Assembly: GCA_945901855.1 (NCBI GenBank)
Contig: CAMDLT010000015.1
Coordinates: 1-64,000 of the forward strand
DNA length: 64,000 nucleotides
Origin: Asaia bogorensis
GTDB taxonomy: Bacteria; Pseudomonadota; Alphaproteobacteria; CACIAM-22H2
Direction: 5' to 3'
Position numbers and translations under genes: made by a program. Positions 47,218 to 57,012 of the stretch are shown here, piece by piece (position 1 is the stretch's first letter; the number at the start of each line of letters is the position of its first letter). A model generated the notes under the pieces. It made no database searches and was not told the DNA's origin. It saw nothing but the letters and a program-made list of their open reading frames with translations.

Positions 47218-48282
47218 ATGCGAATCCTGTTTGTGCTGCCTTCCTTTAACGGGGGCGGTGCCGAGCGTGTAACGCTTCATCTTGCCAATGGCCTTGCTCA
47301 GCGGGGCAGAGACGTTCATTTGGCCGTCCTGGGAGCAAGCGGCGCATATAAGAATAATGTGTCGCCTGCATTGGTTCTGCACGATCTGCAGCGCTCGCGT
47401 CTGCGAAAAGGCCTTGGCGCGCTTCTGAAGACAATCCGTACCCTGAGGCCGGACGTCATCTTCTCGACGCTTGGGTATGTCAATCTGGCCCTGCTGGCGA
47501 TGCGGCCGCTTCTTCCGCGAGGCACTCGGCTGTGGATACGCGAAGCCAATCTCCCGTCGCTTAGTCTAAGCAGCGCGATCGCGCCACGTCTCATGCAGTT
47601 GGCTTATGCCGCCCTCTATCCTCGTGCGGACATAGTCGTCTGTTCGTCGCAGCGCATGCAGGGCGAGTTCGGAGCACGGTTTCGCGTGCCACCAGATCGC
47701 CTTCGCGTTCTAGCCAATCCGATCGATGAAGTGCAGATCCGCTCCACGGTGTCTGCGGTCGAGCGTCCGCCTGGTCCAGGCGTGCACTTCGTTGCCGCAG
47801 GACGACTGACCGCGCAGAAAGGGTTCGACAGACTGCTCCCCTTGATTGCGGACCCTGCTTTGGACGGCGCTCGCCTTACAGTGCTCGGGACCGGGCCGAT
47901 GCGCGCCGAACTAGCAGACCTGGCAGATCGTTTGGGGTTATCGGATCGCGTCGCATTCAAAGGTTTTCAGCCTAACCCTTGGGTTTTCTACGCTGGCGCG
48001 GATGCGTTTTTGCTGCCTTCGCGCTGGGAGGGGATGCCGAATGCGGCGTTGGAAGCATTGGCTTGCGGTACGCCTGTTATCGCGACGCCGGAATCGGGCG
48101 GGATTGCCGAAGTCGCTGCCGAGGCGACTGCCGGTGCTGTTTCGACGATCGAGTTCGGCCACGCCTATCTGGCTGCCATGCGTCGTACCGTTGCTGCATC
48201 TCCCATCGCATTGAGGCCGAGCCTGCTACCTCGCAAATATCTCTCCGACACCGTTCTTCGCACCTTCGAATCGTGGCTGTAA
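47218..48282 (+). CDS. GT4-family glycosyltransferase
   Basis: A 354-residue glycosyltransferase with MRILFVLPSFNGGGAERV at the start, the common GGAE motif of GT4 enzymes, then FVAAGRLTAQKGFDRLLPL and SRWEGMPNAALEALACGTPVI with the E-x7-E motif. ATG 47218 gives the standard N-terminus; an open frame runs on upstream into the previous gene without conservation. It lies 20 bases after the previous gene. Confidence 0.92.
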   Translation: MRILFVLPSFNGGGAERVTLHLANGLAQRGRDVHLAVLGASGAYKNNVSPALVLHDLQRSRLRKGLGALLKTIRTLRPDVIFSTLGYVNLALLAMRPLLPRGTRLWIREANLPSLSLSSAIAPRLMQLAYAALYPRADIVVCSSQRMQGEFGARFRVPPDRLRVLANPIDEVQIRSTVSAVERPPGPGVHFVAAGRLTAQKGFDRLLPLIADPALDGARLTVLGTGPMRAELADLADRLGLSDRVAFKGFQPNPWVFYAGADAFLLPSRWEGMPNAALEALACGTPVIATPESGGIAEVAAEATAGAVSTIEFGHAYLAAMRRTVAASPIALRPSLLPRKYLSDTVLRTFESWL

Positions 48283-48284
48283 AG

Positions 48285-49430
48285 ATGACCGAGTCTGGCA
48301 AAATGCGCGTGTTTCACGTCATCACCGATCTCGATGTCGGCGGAGCGGAGATGATGCTCGTGAAGCTCCTGCGCGAAACGGCAGGCGAAACCGAATCGAT
48401 GGTCATTTCGTTGATGCCGCGCGGAAATTTGTCGGAGTCGGTCGAGCAGCTTGGCGTTCCCTTGCGTAGCTTGCGTCTGCGCCAGGGGCGACTGCCCGGA
48501 TTAGCAACAATTCGAGCCTTGCTGCGCGAGGCCGCCGCATTCGCGCCCGACGTGATTCAAGGCTGGATGTACCACGGCAATCTTGCCGCATCGCTCACGG
48601 CTTTGTATGCGCCTGGCAAGCCTCGGCTCTTCTGGAACGTTCGCCAGACGCTTTATGATCTCAACCACGAAAAGCTGCTCACACAATGCGTGATCCGCGC
48701 GAGTATGATGTTTGTCGGGCGGGTTCAGGGTATAATCTACAACTCGATGACCAGTGCGCTGCAGCACGAGGCGCTGGGCTACCCGATTGGACGTCGCCAG
48801 ATTGTCCCTAACGGGTTCGATCTCGACGCATACCGGCCGAATGCTGAGGCCCGGCACGCGGTGCGGCAGGAGTTCGGCGTTGCCGACTCCACGCTGCTGG
48901 TCGTCAGCGTCGCCCGTTTCCATCCCATGAAGGACCATCTCGGACTTATTGCGGCAATCAAACAGACTGTCGATGCGTTCGAGAATGTCCATTATCTGTT
49001 GGTCGGCAAGAATATCACACAGAAGAACGAGACCGTTTCACGCGCTGTCCAGTCGCACGGACTCGAATCGCGCGTAACGCTTGCAGGCGAAAGGGCGGAT
49101 GTTAGCGACATCCTTGCAGCGGCCGACCTGCTTGTGTCTTCGTCCGCCTGGGGCGAAGCGTTTCCAAATGTGATCGGCGAGGCTATGGCGTCGGGCGTTC
49201 CTTGCATTGCGACCGATATCGGCGATTCGGCCCAAGTCATTGGCGGCTTCGGCCGACTCGTTCCGCCCAGCAAACCTGGCGAACTTGCCGCGGCGCTCCT
49301 CGAGATGCTCCGGCTTGAATCGAATGAACGCTTGGAACTGGGAGTTGGAGCGCGTGAACGGGTCCGCGCGCTTTATGCCATCCCGGCCGTAACCCGTCGT
49401 TACCTCGATCTTTATCGACATTCGCTATAA
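48285..49430 (+). CDS. GT4-family glycosyltransferase
   Basis: A 381-residue glycosyltransferase: VFHVITDLDVGGAEMMLVKL, VSVARFHPMKDHLGL, and SSAWGEAFPNVIGEAMASG with the donor-binding E-x7-E pattern. It starts two bases after the previous stop; an internal ATG at 48303 would also give a normal start, and neither has a strong ribosome binding site. It ends the GT4 run; a transposase relic lies directly downstream. Confidence 0.92.
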   Translation: MTESGKMRVFHVITDLDVGGAEMMLVKLLRETAGETESMVISLMPRGNLSESVEQLGVPLRSLRLRQGRLPGLATIRALLREAAAFAPDVIQGWMYHGNLAASLTALYAPGKPRLFWNVRQTLYDLNHEKLLTQCVIRASMMFVGRVQGIIYNSMTSALQHEALGYPIGRRQIVPNGFDLDAYRPNAEARHAVRQEFGVADSTLLVVSVARFHPMKDHLGLIAAIKQTVDAFENVHYLLVGKNITQKNETVSRAVQSHGLESRVTLAGERADVSDILAAADLLVSSSAWGEAFPNVIGEAMASGVPCIATDIGDSAQVIGGFGRLVPPSKPGELAAALLEMLRLESNERLELGVGARERVRALYAIPAVTRRYLDLYRHSL

Positions 49431-49544
49431 GCGGGGCGCCTTAGGCCCGGTCTACCGATCGGCGACGCCATCTCCTGCGCGTCACTTGGCAACCGTCTCG
49501 GGTTTTATCCCGTATCGCCTCGACAGTCCCCTTCGGCTCTCTTG

Positions 49545-50150
49545 ATTGTGTTGTATCGCCGTCCAAGTACGTCGAGGCCGACACCGGCCATCGCAATCAT
49601 CTGTGTCTGCTACGCAAGCTGAAGGTGACGCGGCCAGATGAGGTCTTGGCGATGGAAAGCGCCTGAATTCCAATCGCACGCGGCTTGGTTTGTCAGGCTT
49701 CTATCGACCGCGATGGAGGCGGCATTCTGCGCCGAAGTGCTTGAAGACGCGCTGACGCGCTATCCTTGAGCGAATAGCTTGAACACAGACCACGGAAGCC
49801 CGTTCACTCGTTCAGCGTTAGTCAGCGTGCTTGCCGGGAAAAGCATTTTGATCGTCGTGGACGGCAAAGGCGCATGGTGAAAGAACCCTCGACGGCTTCG
49901 CTCTCTCGATCGTCGAGTGGCTGTCGCTGACGATCAAATGCGAGGCGGTCCACCTGCCCGCCGACGACAGGGTGAGCGCCTCACTCGCGTCCTAAGCGTG
50001 GTACATCGAGTTCGACTACGCGCGGCGTCAGGACTCGAGCCTTTAGCGACACACGCCGAATCAAGCGCACTTCGACCGACAACTACCTTTCTCAGCCGCT
50101 TACCCTCAGCAGAGGCTTTACCTACAAAACTCGGAAAACGGCTCAACCAA
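49545..50150 (+). pseudogene. IS3-family transposase (OrfB) relic, frame-shifted
   Basis: Pieces of the IS3 integrase-type transposase are readable in order but in different frames and with stops. Near 49548-49580 VLYRRPSTSRP; near 49582-49633 GHRNHLCLLRKLKVTRPDEV; then LAMESA-stop-IPIARGLV; near 49705 MEAAFCAEVLEDALTRY; near 49780 NTDHGSPFTRSA; near 49857 VDGKGAW; near 49998 WYIEFDYARR and, after a stop, TPNQAHFDRQLPFSAA. This order matches the normal protein. The element is clearly inactive. No inverted terminal repeats were recognised. It marks a past insertion between the GT4 run and the methyltransferase genes. Confidence 0.85.
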
Positions 50151-50190
50151 TTCGAGCCTGCTTTGCATTAAACGAATCGAGATTGAAGTG

Positions 50191-50961
50191 ATGCGAGCAT
50201 TGCCGCCAAACACACCAGATTGGATCCAACGCCACCGTGCCGCTTGGGCCTCTAAACCGGCCTTGAAAGGTTGGTACGAGGCAGAGATCTTTTCCCGCCT
50301 TGACGTTCGCTTGGCACCCGGACGTACGCTACAACTTGGCTGCGGCCCCGGCTTCTACGGACGCGACCGTTCGGACTTTCTGAACGTCGATTTGACCGCA
50401 CATAATGGGGTTGACGTTGCGTGCGACGTTCATGCGCTTCCCTTTCCGGATGGAACATTCCAAAACGTCGTGGCGATTGACGTGCTCCACCATCTTGCGC
50501 GACCGGGAGAGGCGCTGGCGCAGATTGCGCGGGTGCTGGCACCGACCGGAAAGTGCCTGCTGGTCGAGCCGTGGGCGGATTGGCTGGGTTGGCTCGTTTA
50601 TCGGTTTCTCCATCACGAAGATTGTCGTGCAGTTGCCGATCCGTGGCGCCAAGCTTTCGCCCCGAACAAAAGCCCGATGGACGGAAACGCGTGGATTCCG
50701 CGCGCCTTGCTTTGGCGGCGTAGCAGCGAACTTGGCACGCATGTACCAGGATTTGCCGTCGCCGAGGTCGAACCTTTCGGCTCCTTCAGCTATCTTGCGA
50801 CCGGGGGATTCGGGAAACGCGGGTTGTCGGCATCTGCGGTCGAAAGCCTCGCCAAGTTCGAAACCGCGTTGCCGGAACAGATGAGACGTGCCCTAGCTTT
50901 GCGTGCGCTTTTTGTTTTGAGTCGCAGCGATTCACCAAACCGAGGAACAAGCGACGCATGA
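50191..50961 (+). CDS. Class I methyltransferase (Methyltransf_11 type)
   Basis: A 256-residue protein with TLQLGCGPGFYG near residue 46 (SAM loop), FLNVDLTAHNGVD, and PFPDGTFQNVVAIDVLHHL near residue 90, the usual class I motifs. The substrate cannot be read; position suggests glycan modification or an isoprenoid-linked intermediate. ATG 50191 is directly preceded by a GTG; either could serve. It overlaps the following fusion gene by ATGA. Confidence 0.85.
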   Translation: MRALPPNTPDWIQRHRAAWASKPALKGWYEAEIFSRLDVRLAPGRTLQLGCGPGFYGRDRSDFLNVDLTAHNGVDVACDVHALPFPDGTFQNVVAIDVLHHLARPGEALAQIARVLAPTGKCLLVEPWADWLGWLVYRFLHHEDCRAVADPWRQAFAPNKSPMDGNAWIPRALLWRRSSELGTHVPGFAVAEVEPFGSFSYLATGGFGKRGLSASAVESLAKFETALPEQMRRALALRALFVLSRSDSPNRGTSDA

Positions 50962-52385
50962 AAGAAAGTCGACGCCAAGAGGCTCTTGCATATCGAGACC
51001 GGCAAGAGGCCGGGCGCGCGCGCTGGCGCAAGCGATATCCCTATTATCACGCGCAGGATCTTGAAGCGCTTCGCTTTCTTGTTCCTGAAGGTGCGCGCGT
51101 TGTAGCGATCGGCTGCGGCGACGGAACTGTGCTCGCAGGGCTGCGGCCGCGTCGTGGCCTGGGCCTTGATCCCAGCGCGCAAACCGTCAAGCTCGCGAGC
51201 GAGCAGCATCCGGATATCGAATTCAGGGTCGTAGATTTTGAGGCGGAAGGCGCACTCGACGATTTTGGGGAAGAGTTCGACTTCGTCCTGCTTGGCGACA
51301 CGGTCGGTTGGCTGGATGATATTGAAGCGGTGTTGCTTCGCCTGCATGGGCTGTGCAATGCCGAGACCCGAATTATTTTAGCGTATCACTCGCCGCTCTG
51401 GGAGCCAATTCTTAAGGCGAGTGCCCGAGTGGGACTCAAGGCTCCCATGTCCCAAGCGAATTGGCTCGGGATGCACGACTTGGCAGCGATGCTCGACCTG
51501 GCCGATTTCGAAGTGATCCGGCGCGAATGGCGCACGCTTCTGCCGCTCAGCATGTTCGGTCTTGGCGACGTGCTCAACCGCGTTGTCGCGCCGTTGCCTG
51601 GGATTCGCGGGCTTTGCCTGCGCCACTATCTGGTTGCGCGCTCGCGCAGGCGTGTGGCACCAAAGCCGCGATCGGCGAGCGTTGTTATCCCGGCGCGCAA
51701 TGAGCGCGGCAATATCGAAGCAGCAGTTCAGCGATTGCCGATGTTCTGCGAGCATGTGGAAATCATTTTTGTTGAGGGCCATTCCAAGGATGGCACGCTC
51801 GATGAGATGTATCGAGTCAAGGCAAGCTATCCCGACCGCGACATCAAGATTTTTGTTCAAGATGGGAAGGGAAAAGGTGATGCCGTTCGCAAGGGTTTCG
51901 ACGCGGCAACCGGCGAGGTGCTGATGATTCTTGACGCCGATTTAACGGTTGCTCCGGAAGAAATGCCCCGATTCTTCCGGCAGATCGCAGATGGTAAGGG
52001 CGAGTTTGTGAATGGGTCGCGCCTCGTCTATCCGGCTGAGGATCAAGCGATGCGCACGCTGAATCTTATCGCTAATCATTGCTTCTCGATCATCTTCAGT
52101 TGGCTGCTGAACCAGCGTTTTACCGATACTTTGTGCGGAACGAAGGTTCTGCGCAAAAGTCATTATGAACGAATTTCCGCAAACCGCCTTTATTTTGGCG
52201 ATTTCGATCCCTTCGGCGACTTCGATCTGATTTTCGGCGCTGTGAAGCTCAATCTGAAGGTCGTGGAAGTTCCGATCCGCTATCTTGCCCGAACCTATGG
52301 CGAAACCCAGATTTCGCGGTTCCGTCATGGATGGCTCCTGTTGCGTATGGTGGTTTTTGCATGGCGCAAACTGAAAGCCTACTAG
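50958..52385 (+). CDS. Methyltransferase - GT2 glycosyltransferase fusion
   Basis: A 475-residue two-domain protein. Residues 40-220 form a class I methyltransferase-like domain (GARVVAIGCGDGTVLAGL, DFVLLGDTVGWLDD). Residues 235-475 form a GT2 domain of the dolichol-phosphate-mannose-synthase type: ASVVIPARNERGNIEAAV, DGKGKGDAVRKGFDAATG, MILDADLTV with the DxD-like metal site, and DTLCGTKVLRK. The GT2 part probably makes a polyprenyl-phosphate sugar, the donor expected by the membrane glycosyltransferase that follows and overlaps it by 25 bases (inference). Confidence 0.88.
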   Translation: MKESRRQEALAYRDRQEAGRARWRKRYPYYHAQDLEALRFLVPEGARVVAIGCGDGTVLAGLRPRRGLGLDPSAQTVKLASEQHPDIEFRVVDFEAEGALDDFGEEFDFVLLGDTVGWLDDIEAVLLRLHGLCNAETRIILAYHSPLWEPILKASARVGLKAPMSQANWLGMHDLAAMLDLADFEVIRREWRTLLPLSMFGLGDVLNRVVAPLPGIRGLCLRHYLVARSRRRVAPKPRSASVVIPARNERGNIEAAVQRLPMFCEHVEIIFVEGHSKDGTLDEMYRVKASYPDRDIKIFVQDGKGKGDAVRKGFDAATGEVLMILDADLTVAPEEMPRFFRQIADGKGEFVNGSRLVYPAEDQAMRTLNLIANHCFSIIFSWLLNQRFTDTLCGTKVLRKSHYERISANRLYFGDFDPFGDFDLIFGAVKLNLKVVEVPIRYLARTYGETQISRFRHGWLLLRMVVFAWRKLKAY

Positions 52386-53683
52386 ACCGACTCGCGCGCC
52401 CGACGAGTCTTTTTACACTCGCGTTTTCTGTGCGGCTTCTCTATCTATCAATCATAGGTTTAGATTCGACTGCGCTTTCCCATCCCGATTCGAGCATCTT
52501 TATTGGGATTGCGAGTAGCGCGGATTGGTGGCGCGGCACGCCCGATCGCATGCCCGTTTATCCGATTTTCTTGTATATTCACTTTGTCGTATTCGGTGCG
52601 GCCTCGCTGTGGGCCCCAATCGTTACGCAGATGGCAGTGGATGCACTCGCGTGTGTTGCGATCTCGCGCATTGCTGAGGCGATCTGCCCAGGCAGCGGGC
52701 GTTGGGCGGGTTTGCTTGCCGCATTCAACCCGACGCAAATCGTTCTGGCCGGCGCACTGCTTGGGGATTCTCTGTTCGTCTCTTGTCTCGTCGGGGGATT
52801 TCTGGCTTTGGCCCGGTGGTCGCGCGGCGACTCCAGTCCTGTCGCGATCGGAATCTGGCTCGGGGTTGCCTTGCTGAATCGCGCATTGATTTGGCCGTTC
52901 TTGCCGGTGATCGGGCTCGCGATAGCGGCACGCGCCTCCGGCATTGACCGCATTCGCGCCCCGATAATTGTATTGCTTATCGTGGGCCTGTTTGCGGCGC
53001 CAATCATTGTCCGCAATTGGGCGGAGACAGGATCGGCTGCTTTGACGTCGCAAGGCGGCGTTCACATGGCTTTTTGGCTTTATCCCCTCGCGCGCGAGGC
53101 TGCGGATGGTACGCCCTATGCCGTTTCGGTTGCTGCTGCACGGGAACGATTTCAAGTGCTTGGGGGCACGCGTCCCGAGATTACAGCCTTTGAGGCATCG
53201 GCCCTTTATTCGCAATTGGCGCGCGAGGGATTGCGGGAGGTCGGTTTGGTCGGTATTGCCAAATCATGGGTCGTCGGGGCATTGATTAATCTTGCTTCGC
53301 CGGCAACGCAGATGATCCCGGCCGTCATGGCGCTACCGCGAACCGGATTCTACGACACGGTTGGCGCGTCGCCCTTGGACAAAATCAAGAATTTTGTCTT
53401 CAATTCGTCGGGTGGCGACTATATCGCCTGGATCGGTCTCGGAATCGCGATCGAGTGGCCGATCCGCCTCGTCGCTCTGCTTGGATTCCTGATTGCCTGG
53501 CGCGCGCGGACGATGCGCGCTGCGGCCGTTTTTGCTTTGCTCTGGACCGGATATATTCTTGCGGTTCAGGGCCCTGTCGCTTCTGCCAAATATCGGTTGC
53601 CGATCGAGCCGGTTGCGATGGTATTCGTTGGTGTGGCGATTTCACGTTTCGAGCGGCGCAATGCGACGAAGGCGTTGGAATGA
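52361..53683 (+). CDS. Membrane glycosyltransferase of PMT/ArnT-like type
   Basis: A 440-residue protein with about ten to twelve membrane segments. The N-terminus has LTLAFSVRLLYLSI followed by HPDSSIFIGIA, the position where this family has its catalytic Asp; DRMPVYPIFLYIHFVVFG is also typical. Such GT-C enzymes use polyprenyl-phosphate sugars in the periplasm. It overlaps the end of the GT2 fusion gene by 25 bases. ATG 52361 was chosen over ATG 52331; the longer form cannot be excluded. Confidence 0.82.
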   Translation: MAQTESLLDRLARPTSLFTLAFSVRLLYLSIIGLDSTALSHPDSSIFIGIASSADWWRGTPDRMPVYPIFLYIHFVVFGAASLWAPIVTQMAVDALACVAISRIAEAICPGSGRWAGLLAAFNPTQIVLAGALLGDSLFVSCLVGGFLALARWSRGDSSPVAIGIWLGVALLNRALIWPFLPVIGLAIAARASGIDRIRAPIIVLLIVGLFAAPIIVRNWAETGSAALTSQGGVHMAFWLYPLAREAADGTPYAVSVAAARERFQVLGGTRPEITAFEASALYSQLAREGLREVGLVGIAKSWVVGALINLASPATQMIPAVMALPRTGFYDTVGASPLDKIKNFVFNSSGGDYIAWIGLGIAIEWPIRLVALLGFLIAWRARTMRAAAVFALLWTGYILAVQGPVASAKYRLPIEPVAMVFVGVAISRFERRNATKALE

Positions 53684-53793
53684 TATCTTTTCGATTTGCA
53701 CGCTCGACACACACGGCAGGACGGAAAGCGACTCGTTTGGACGCCGTTACGTACTTGTGCCAAGGTTGGGATCGTTTAGCTGGGAATGCAGGC

Positions 53794-54339
53794 GTGAAAA
53801 GAACCGATAAATTGAACCCCTCAAGAGCATCGCTTGTTGCCGCAGTTCTGGCCTGTCTTGTTGTATCGGGATGTGGGTTTGAGCCGCTCCTCGGCAGATC
53901 GCAATCGGCGTACGAAACGCAAGAGTCGTTGGCTGCGATCCGCATTCCGCCGCTGAACGACCGCTCTGGCCAGATACTGCGCAACGCCCTGCTCGATCAA
54001 TTGACCCCGCTGGGGCAGCCGGCAAAGCCGCGTTTCGTATTGTCGATCCGTCTGACGGAGCCGCGGCAAACGCTGCTGTTGCGCCGCGACGACATCATCA
54101 GCCGCAGCAGCTACTCGGCGCAAGCCGCCTTCGAATTGCGCGATACGGAAGGTCGGTTGATTTTTTCCGGAAGTTCCATTTTCACGACCGATTACGAAAT
54201 TGCCAGCTCAGAGTATGCAACGCGGATAAGTCTTCAAGATGCGCGCGACCGCGTGATGGTGCTGGTAGCGACCGACATACGCAGCCAGATAACGCAAAGG
54301 CTGAAACAGCAGATGAACAGTTCGCCGAGTGATTCCTAA
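53794..54339 (+). CDS. lptE: LPS-assembly lipoprotein LptE
   Basis: A 181-residue outer-membrane lipoprotein. SLVAAVLACLVVSGCGFEPL has a hydrophobic signal and a lipobox (V-S-G-C) near residue 24, and CGFEPLL is the common start of mature alphaproteobacterial LptE. The remainder (LLRRDDIISRSSYSAQAAF, DARDRVMVLVATDIRSQI) fits. LptE plugs the LptD barrel. I chose GTG 53794 because it gives a proper lipoprotein signal; the frame is open upstream. It converges on lptD, with a 224-base gap in which no gene or clear terminator is visible. Confidence 0.87.
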   Translation: MKRTDKLNPSRASLVAAVLACLVVSGCGFEPLLGRSQSAYETQESLAAIRIPPLNDRSGQILRNALLDQLTPLGQPAKPRFVLSIRLTEPRQTLLLRRDDIISRSSYSAQAAFELRDTEGRLIFSGSSIFTTDYEIASSEYATRISLQDARDRVMVLVATDIRSQITQRLKQQMNSSPSDS

Positions 54340-54563
54340 GGGCCCCGCATTCGGTTGCTGGTTTTGGCGGTATGGGTTGATCGATTTTTGTCGGGTTGTG
54401 TTGCGCCTAGGATTATTTCGCGAGATTTTAACCGCACAGAAGGCAAAACCGGTAACGGTCTCGGCCAGCCAGGCAGTCGCGTAGAGGGCAGCGACGCGTC
54501 GGATGGTCAAAATTGCATAGCTGCGGCAGCACGTCCGCAATGCGCCGCCGGGAGCGGGGTCCG

Positions 54564-56768
54564 TTAAAGCCCCTTCAAAGACAATTCGCCGAGATTGCGG
54601 AGCGCAATGCGGAAGAGAATCGCCGTATCTGGCGGAATTTCGGCGCGTCCGACATTCCGGCGCGCAATATCAAGTCCCCAGACGAAACAGTCGTCCTCGT
54701 AAAACAAAGTCGCGCCGGCAATAAGGACGCCGTCGTCGTTTCCCAACGCTTGGATCAATCGCCCCTGCACGCGCCAATTCTCGTCGAATGCGACCGACAG
54801 AGCGTGCCCGAGCTGGTTGATCGAGGAAACGGCTGTCGGCTGCAGCGACCGATCGATACGCGCGTGGGAAAGCGTGTACCGCAGCGCGCTTGGCCCCATC
54901 GCCACATTCGCCACAGAGCGCAGAAGCTCGCGCCGCGCATTGTCGGCCTGAAAGCGATAGGTCGCCGATAGCCATCGATGGGGAACGGCCGTCACGCGTC
55001 CCACAAAGTCCGAAAATCGCGTGTCAATGCCAGAGCTTGCCGGCGCTGCCGACTCGGGTCTGCTGCGATATTGCTGGCCCACAAATACGCCGAATCTCTG
55101 GGCATAGTTGTTTGCATACTCGCTGTTCAGTCCGTAGATCGTCCGCATGCCGCCTTCCGCACGGTCGTAACCCGAAAAGCGGTTCGAACGCAGCAAGTTC
55201 GTGTCGTCGAAGGTAAGCCCTAAACTGTCCTCATTTGGCAGGTTGTTTTGGTCACCGAGATTTGGAGCGGCATAGGCCGCCGCGACGGGCTCGATCAAAA
55301 AGCGCGCATTTCTGTTGCTACGCATCAGGGGGTAACGCCAGGACACGCCGAGTTGCGGCAGAATGCGGGATTGCACGCCGTCTTCGGTCGGCCGGTATCC
55401 ACTGCCGTTGCTGCTGCCCAAATCGGTATGGAACAGATCCGTCTGGATCGTGGCGCTGACCGTGTATATCTCGCCGGATCGCGTTGTGTATGGCAATGCC
55501 CATCCGCCGACCGCGCTGGCGCGCTGCGTATGGACGCCCGTGCGCCGGTAGATCGAGGCAGAGTTCGCGTCGAAGGTGAACCTCCCCCCCATATTTCCCG
55601 GTTCGCCTACCCAGCTATAAGCGCCGGCAGGCAAGACGACTGGCGCACGTTCGAGGCTGTCTTCCGGCCGTAGCCCTTGAAAAGCGAGCGTTTGGAACAC
55701 GGCATATCCGCGGTCGCGAAAGCCTTCGGTATATAGACGGCTCTCAAGCACGTTCTGGTCAAGAAACGCGAAGCGTTGACGCAGCCGGTAGCGGTCGATG
55801 AAGGTACGGTCTGTGGCGCGCGCGATATCGAAGCCCCAGCGCCAATCGTCGTTGATGTCGAAACGGCCTTTACCGCTCGCATAGCCGCGCGTGTCGCCGA
55901 AGCCCTCGCCCTCGCGCCGCGTTCGCAGCAGGGCACCGTCGAATTCGACTTTGCCGGCGCGTGCGTGCTCGCGATATTGGCCTGCCAGTATCGGGAGATC
56001 GTTGGACAAAAAAATCGGCGTTACGGTTGCGTCGGCCGAAGGTCCCAGGGTCCAATAGTAGGGCGTTCCAATCATCGTGCCGACTTGGCTCGACGAGCCG
56101 ATGTCGGGCAGCAAAAAGCCGGATTTGCGTTTCTCCGTGCCGTCGGGATGAGCCATGTAGGGCGTGTAGGCGACAGGCACGCCCGCCACTTCAAGCCAAG
56201 CATCGTCATAAACGACTTCTTTGGCGGCCTGATCGTGGGTGATGCGCGCCGCGCGCAGCTGCCACGTGGGTGCGCGCGTGGGATCTTTGGCGCAGGGTTC
56301 GCACGGACTGTACGTCGCCCGACGCATGACGGTCTTGCTGCCGTCCGCACGGCGCGCAGTAACTGCAGCAAAGCGCGACTGATCGGCCAACATGGCGCGC
56401 AAATTGCGCAGCGTGCCGTCGCGCATGTCGCTTGTAAGTTCGACGAAATCCGAAAAAACAACGTCGCCGCCGACGTCGACGAGCATGACATTGCCCGATG
56501 CCGTAACAACGCCCGTTCGCCGATTGTAGGTCAACGTATCGGCCTTCAGCAGACGGTCGCCTTGGAAAATTTCGACCTGACCGCGGGCGGTCACGATGCC
56601 TAGATCTTCGTCGACCTGGATCTCCGACGCGCGCAGCAGAGCGGGTGCGTCGCGTACATCGGGCGGCGTTTGGGCCTGCACCAACGGCACGCCAATTGCG
56701 AGCCCCAGCATGAGCCAAAACATCGGCGCCAGCGTATCGATAAGTGCGCGGGTCGGAAAAAATTTCAT
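54564..56768 (-). CDS. lptD: LPS-assembly outer membrane protein LptD
   Basis: A 734-residue outer-membrane barrel. An N-terminal signal (LMLGLAIGVPLVQAQ) is followed by an OstA/LptA-like beta-jellyroll (GIVTARGQVEIFQGDRLLKADTLTYN) and SPCEPCAKDPTRAPTWQLRA, where the CxxC lies in the usual place before the barrel. The barrel runs from about residue 250 to the end and contains GSKT-free repeats of short strands such as YSWVGEPG. Only one Cys is seen near the C-terminus (DDCFVW), so disulfide pairing differs from E. coli. The usual downstream surA-pdxA-ksgA genes are absent; the gene faces lptE instead. Confidence 0.95.
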   Translation of the reverse strand: MKFFPTRALIDTLAPMFWLMLGLAIGVPLVQAQTPPDVRDAPALLRASEIQVDEDLGIVTARGQVEIFQGDRLLKADTLTYNRRTGVVTASGNVMLVDVGGDVVFSDFVELTSDMRDGTLRNLRAMLADQSRFAAVTARRADGSKTVMRRATYSPCEPCAKDPTRAPTWQLRAARITHDQAAKEVVYDDAWLEVAGVPVAYTPYMAHPDGTEKRKSGFLLPDIGSSSQVGTMIGTPYYWTLGPSADATVTPIFLSNDLPILAGQYREHARAGKVEFDGALLRTRREGEGFGDTRGYASGKGRFDINDDWRWGFDIARATDRTFIDRYRLRQRFAFLDQNVLESRLYTEGFRDRGYAVFQTLAFQGLRPEDSLERAPVVLPAGAYSWVGEPGNMGGRFTFDANSASIYRRTGVHTQRASAVGGWALPYTTRSGEIYTVSATIQTDLFHTDLGSSNGSGYRPTEDGVQSRILPQLGVSWRYPLMRSNRNARFLIEPVAAAYAAPNLGDQNNLPNEDSLGLTFDDTNLLRSNRFSGYDRAEGGMRTIYGLNSEYANNYAQRFGVFVGQQYRSRPESAAPASSGIDTRFSDFVGRVTAVPHRWLSATYRFQADNARRELLRSVANVAMGPSALRYTLSHARIDRSLQPTAVSSINQLGHALSVAFDENWRVQGRLIQALGNDDGVLIAGATLFYEDDCFVWGLDIARRNVGRAEIPPDTAILFRIALRNLGELSLKGL

Positions 56769-57012
56769 TTCGTGTGTTGACTGCCGCGTCGAAAGGTAAA
56801 AAACAGTGATCTTCGAAGTGGTTACTGATAAATCGGTCGGGCATTATAGCGACGCGCTTCGCGATTGCCATGGGATAAATGCCGGTCGAAACAATGACGT
56901 CGTCGCGTAGATTGGGGTACTTTTTAAACCAACCCACCATCCCTTGCTTGCCGGGTCACCGACCTGATAAACCACAGATCGAAGCTCGGTACATTTTTGA
57001 GGAAAAAGTCGC

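Noticed and set aside
49431-49544. Possible left terminal repeat of the IS3 relic
   Set aside because: No convincing inverted partner was found near 50150-50190.
54340-54563. Bidirectional terminator between convergent lptE and lptD
   Set aside because: No strong GC stem followed by a T-run could be found by eye.
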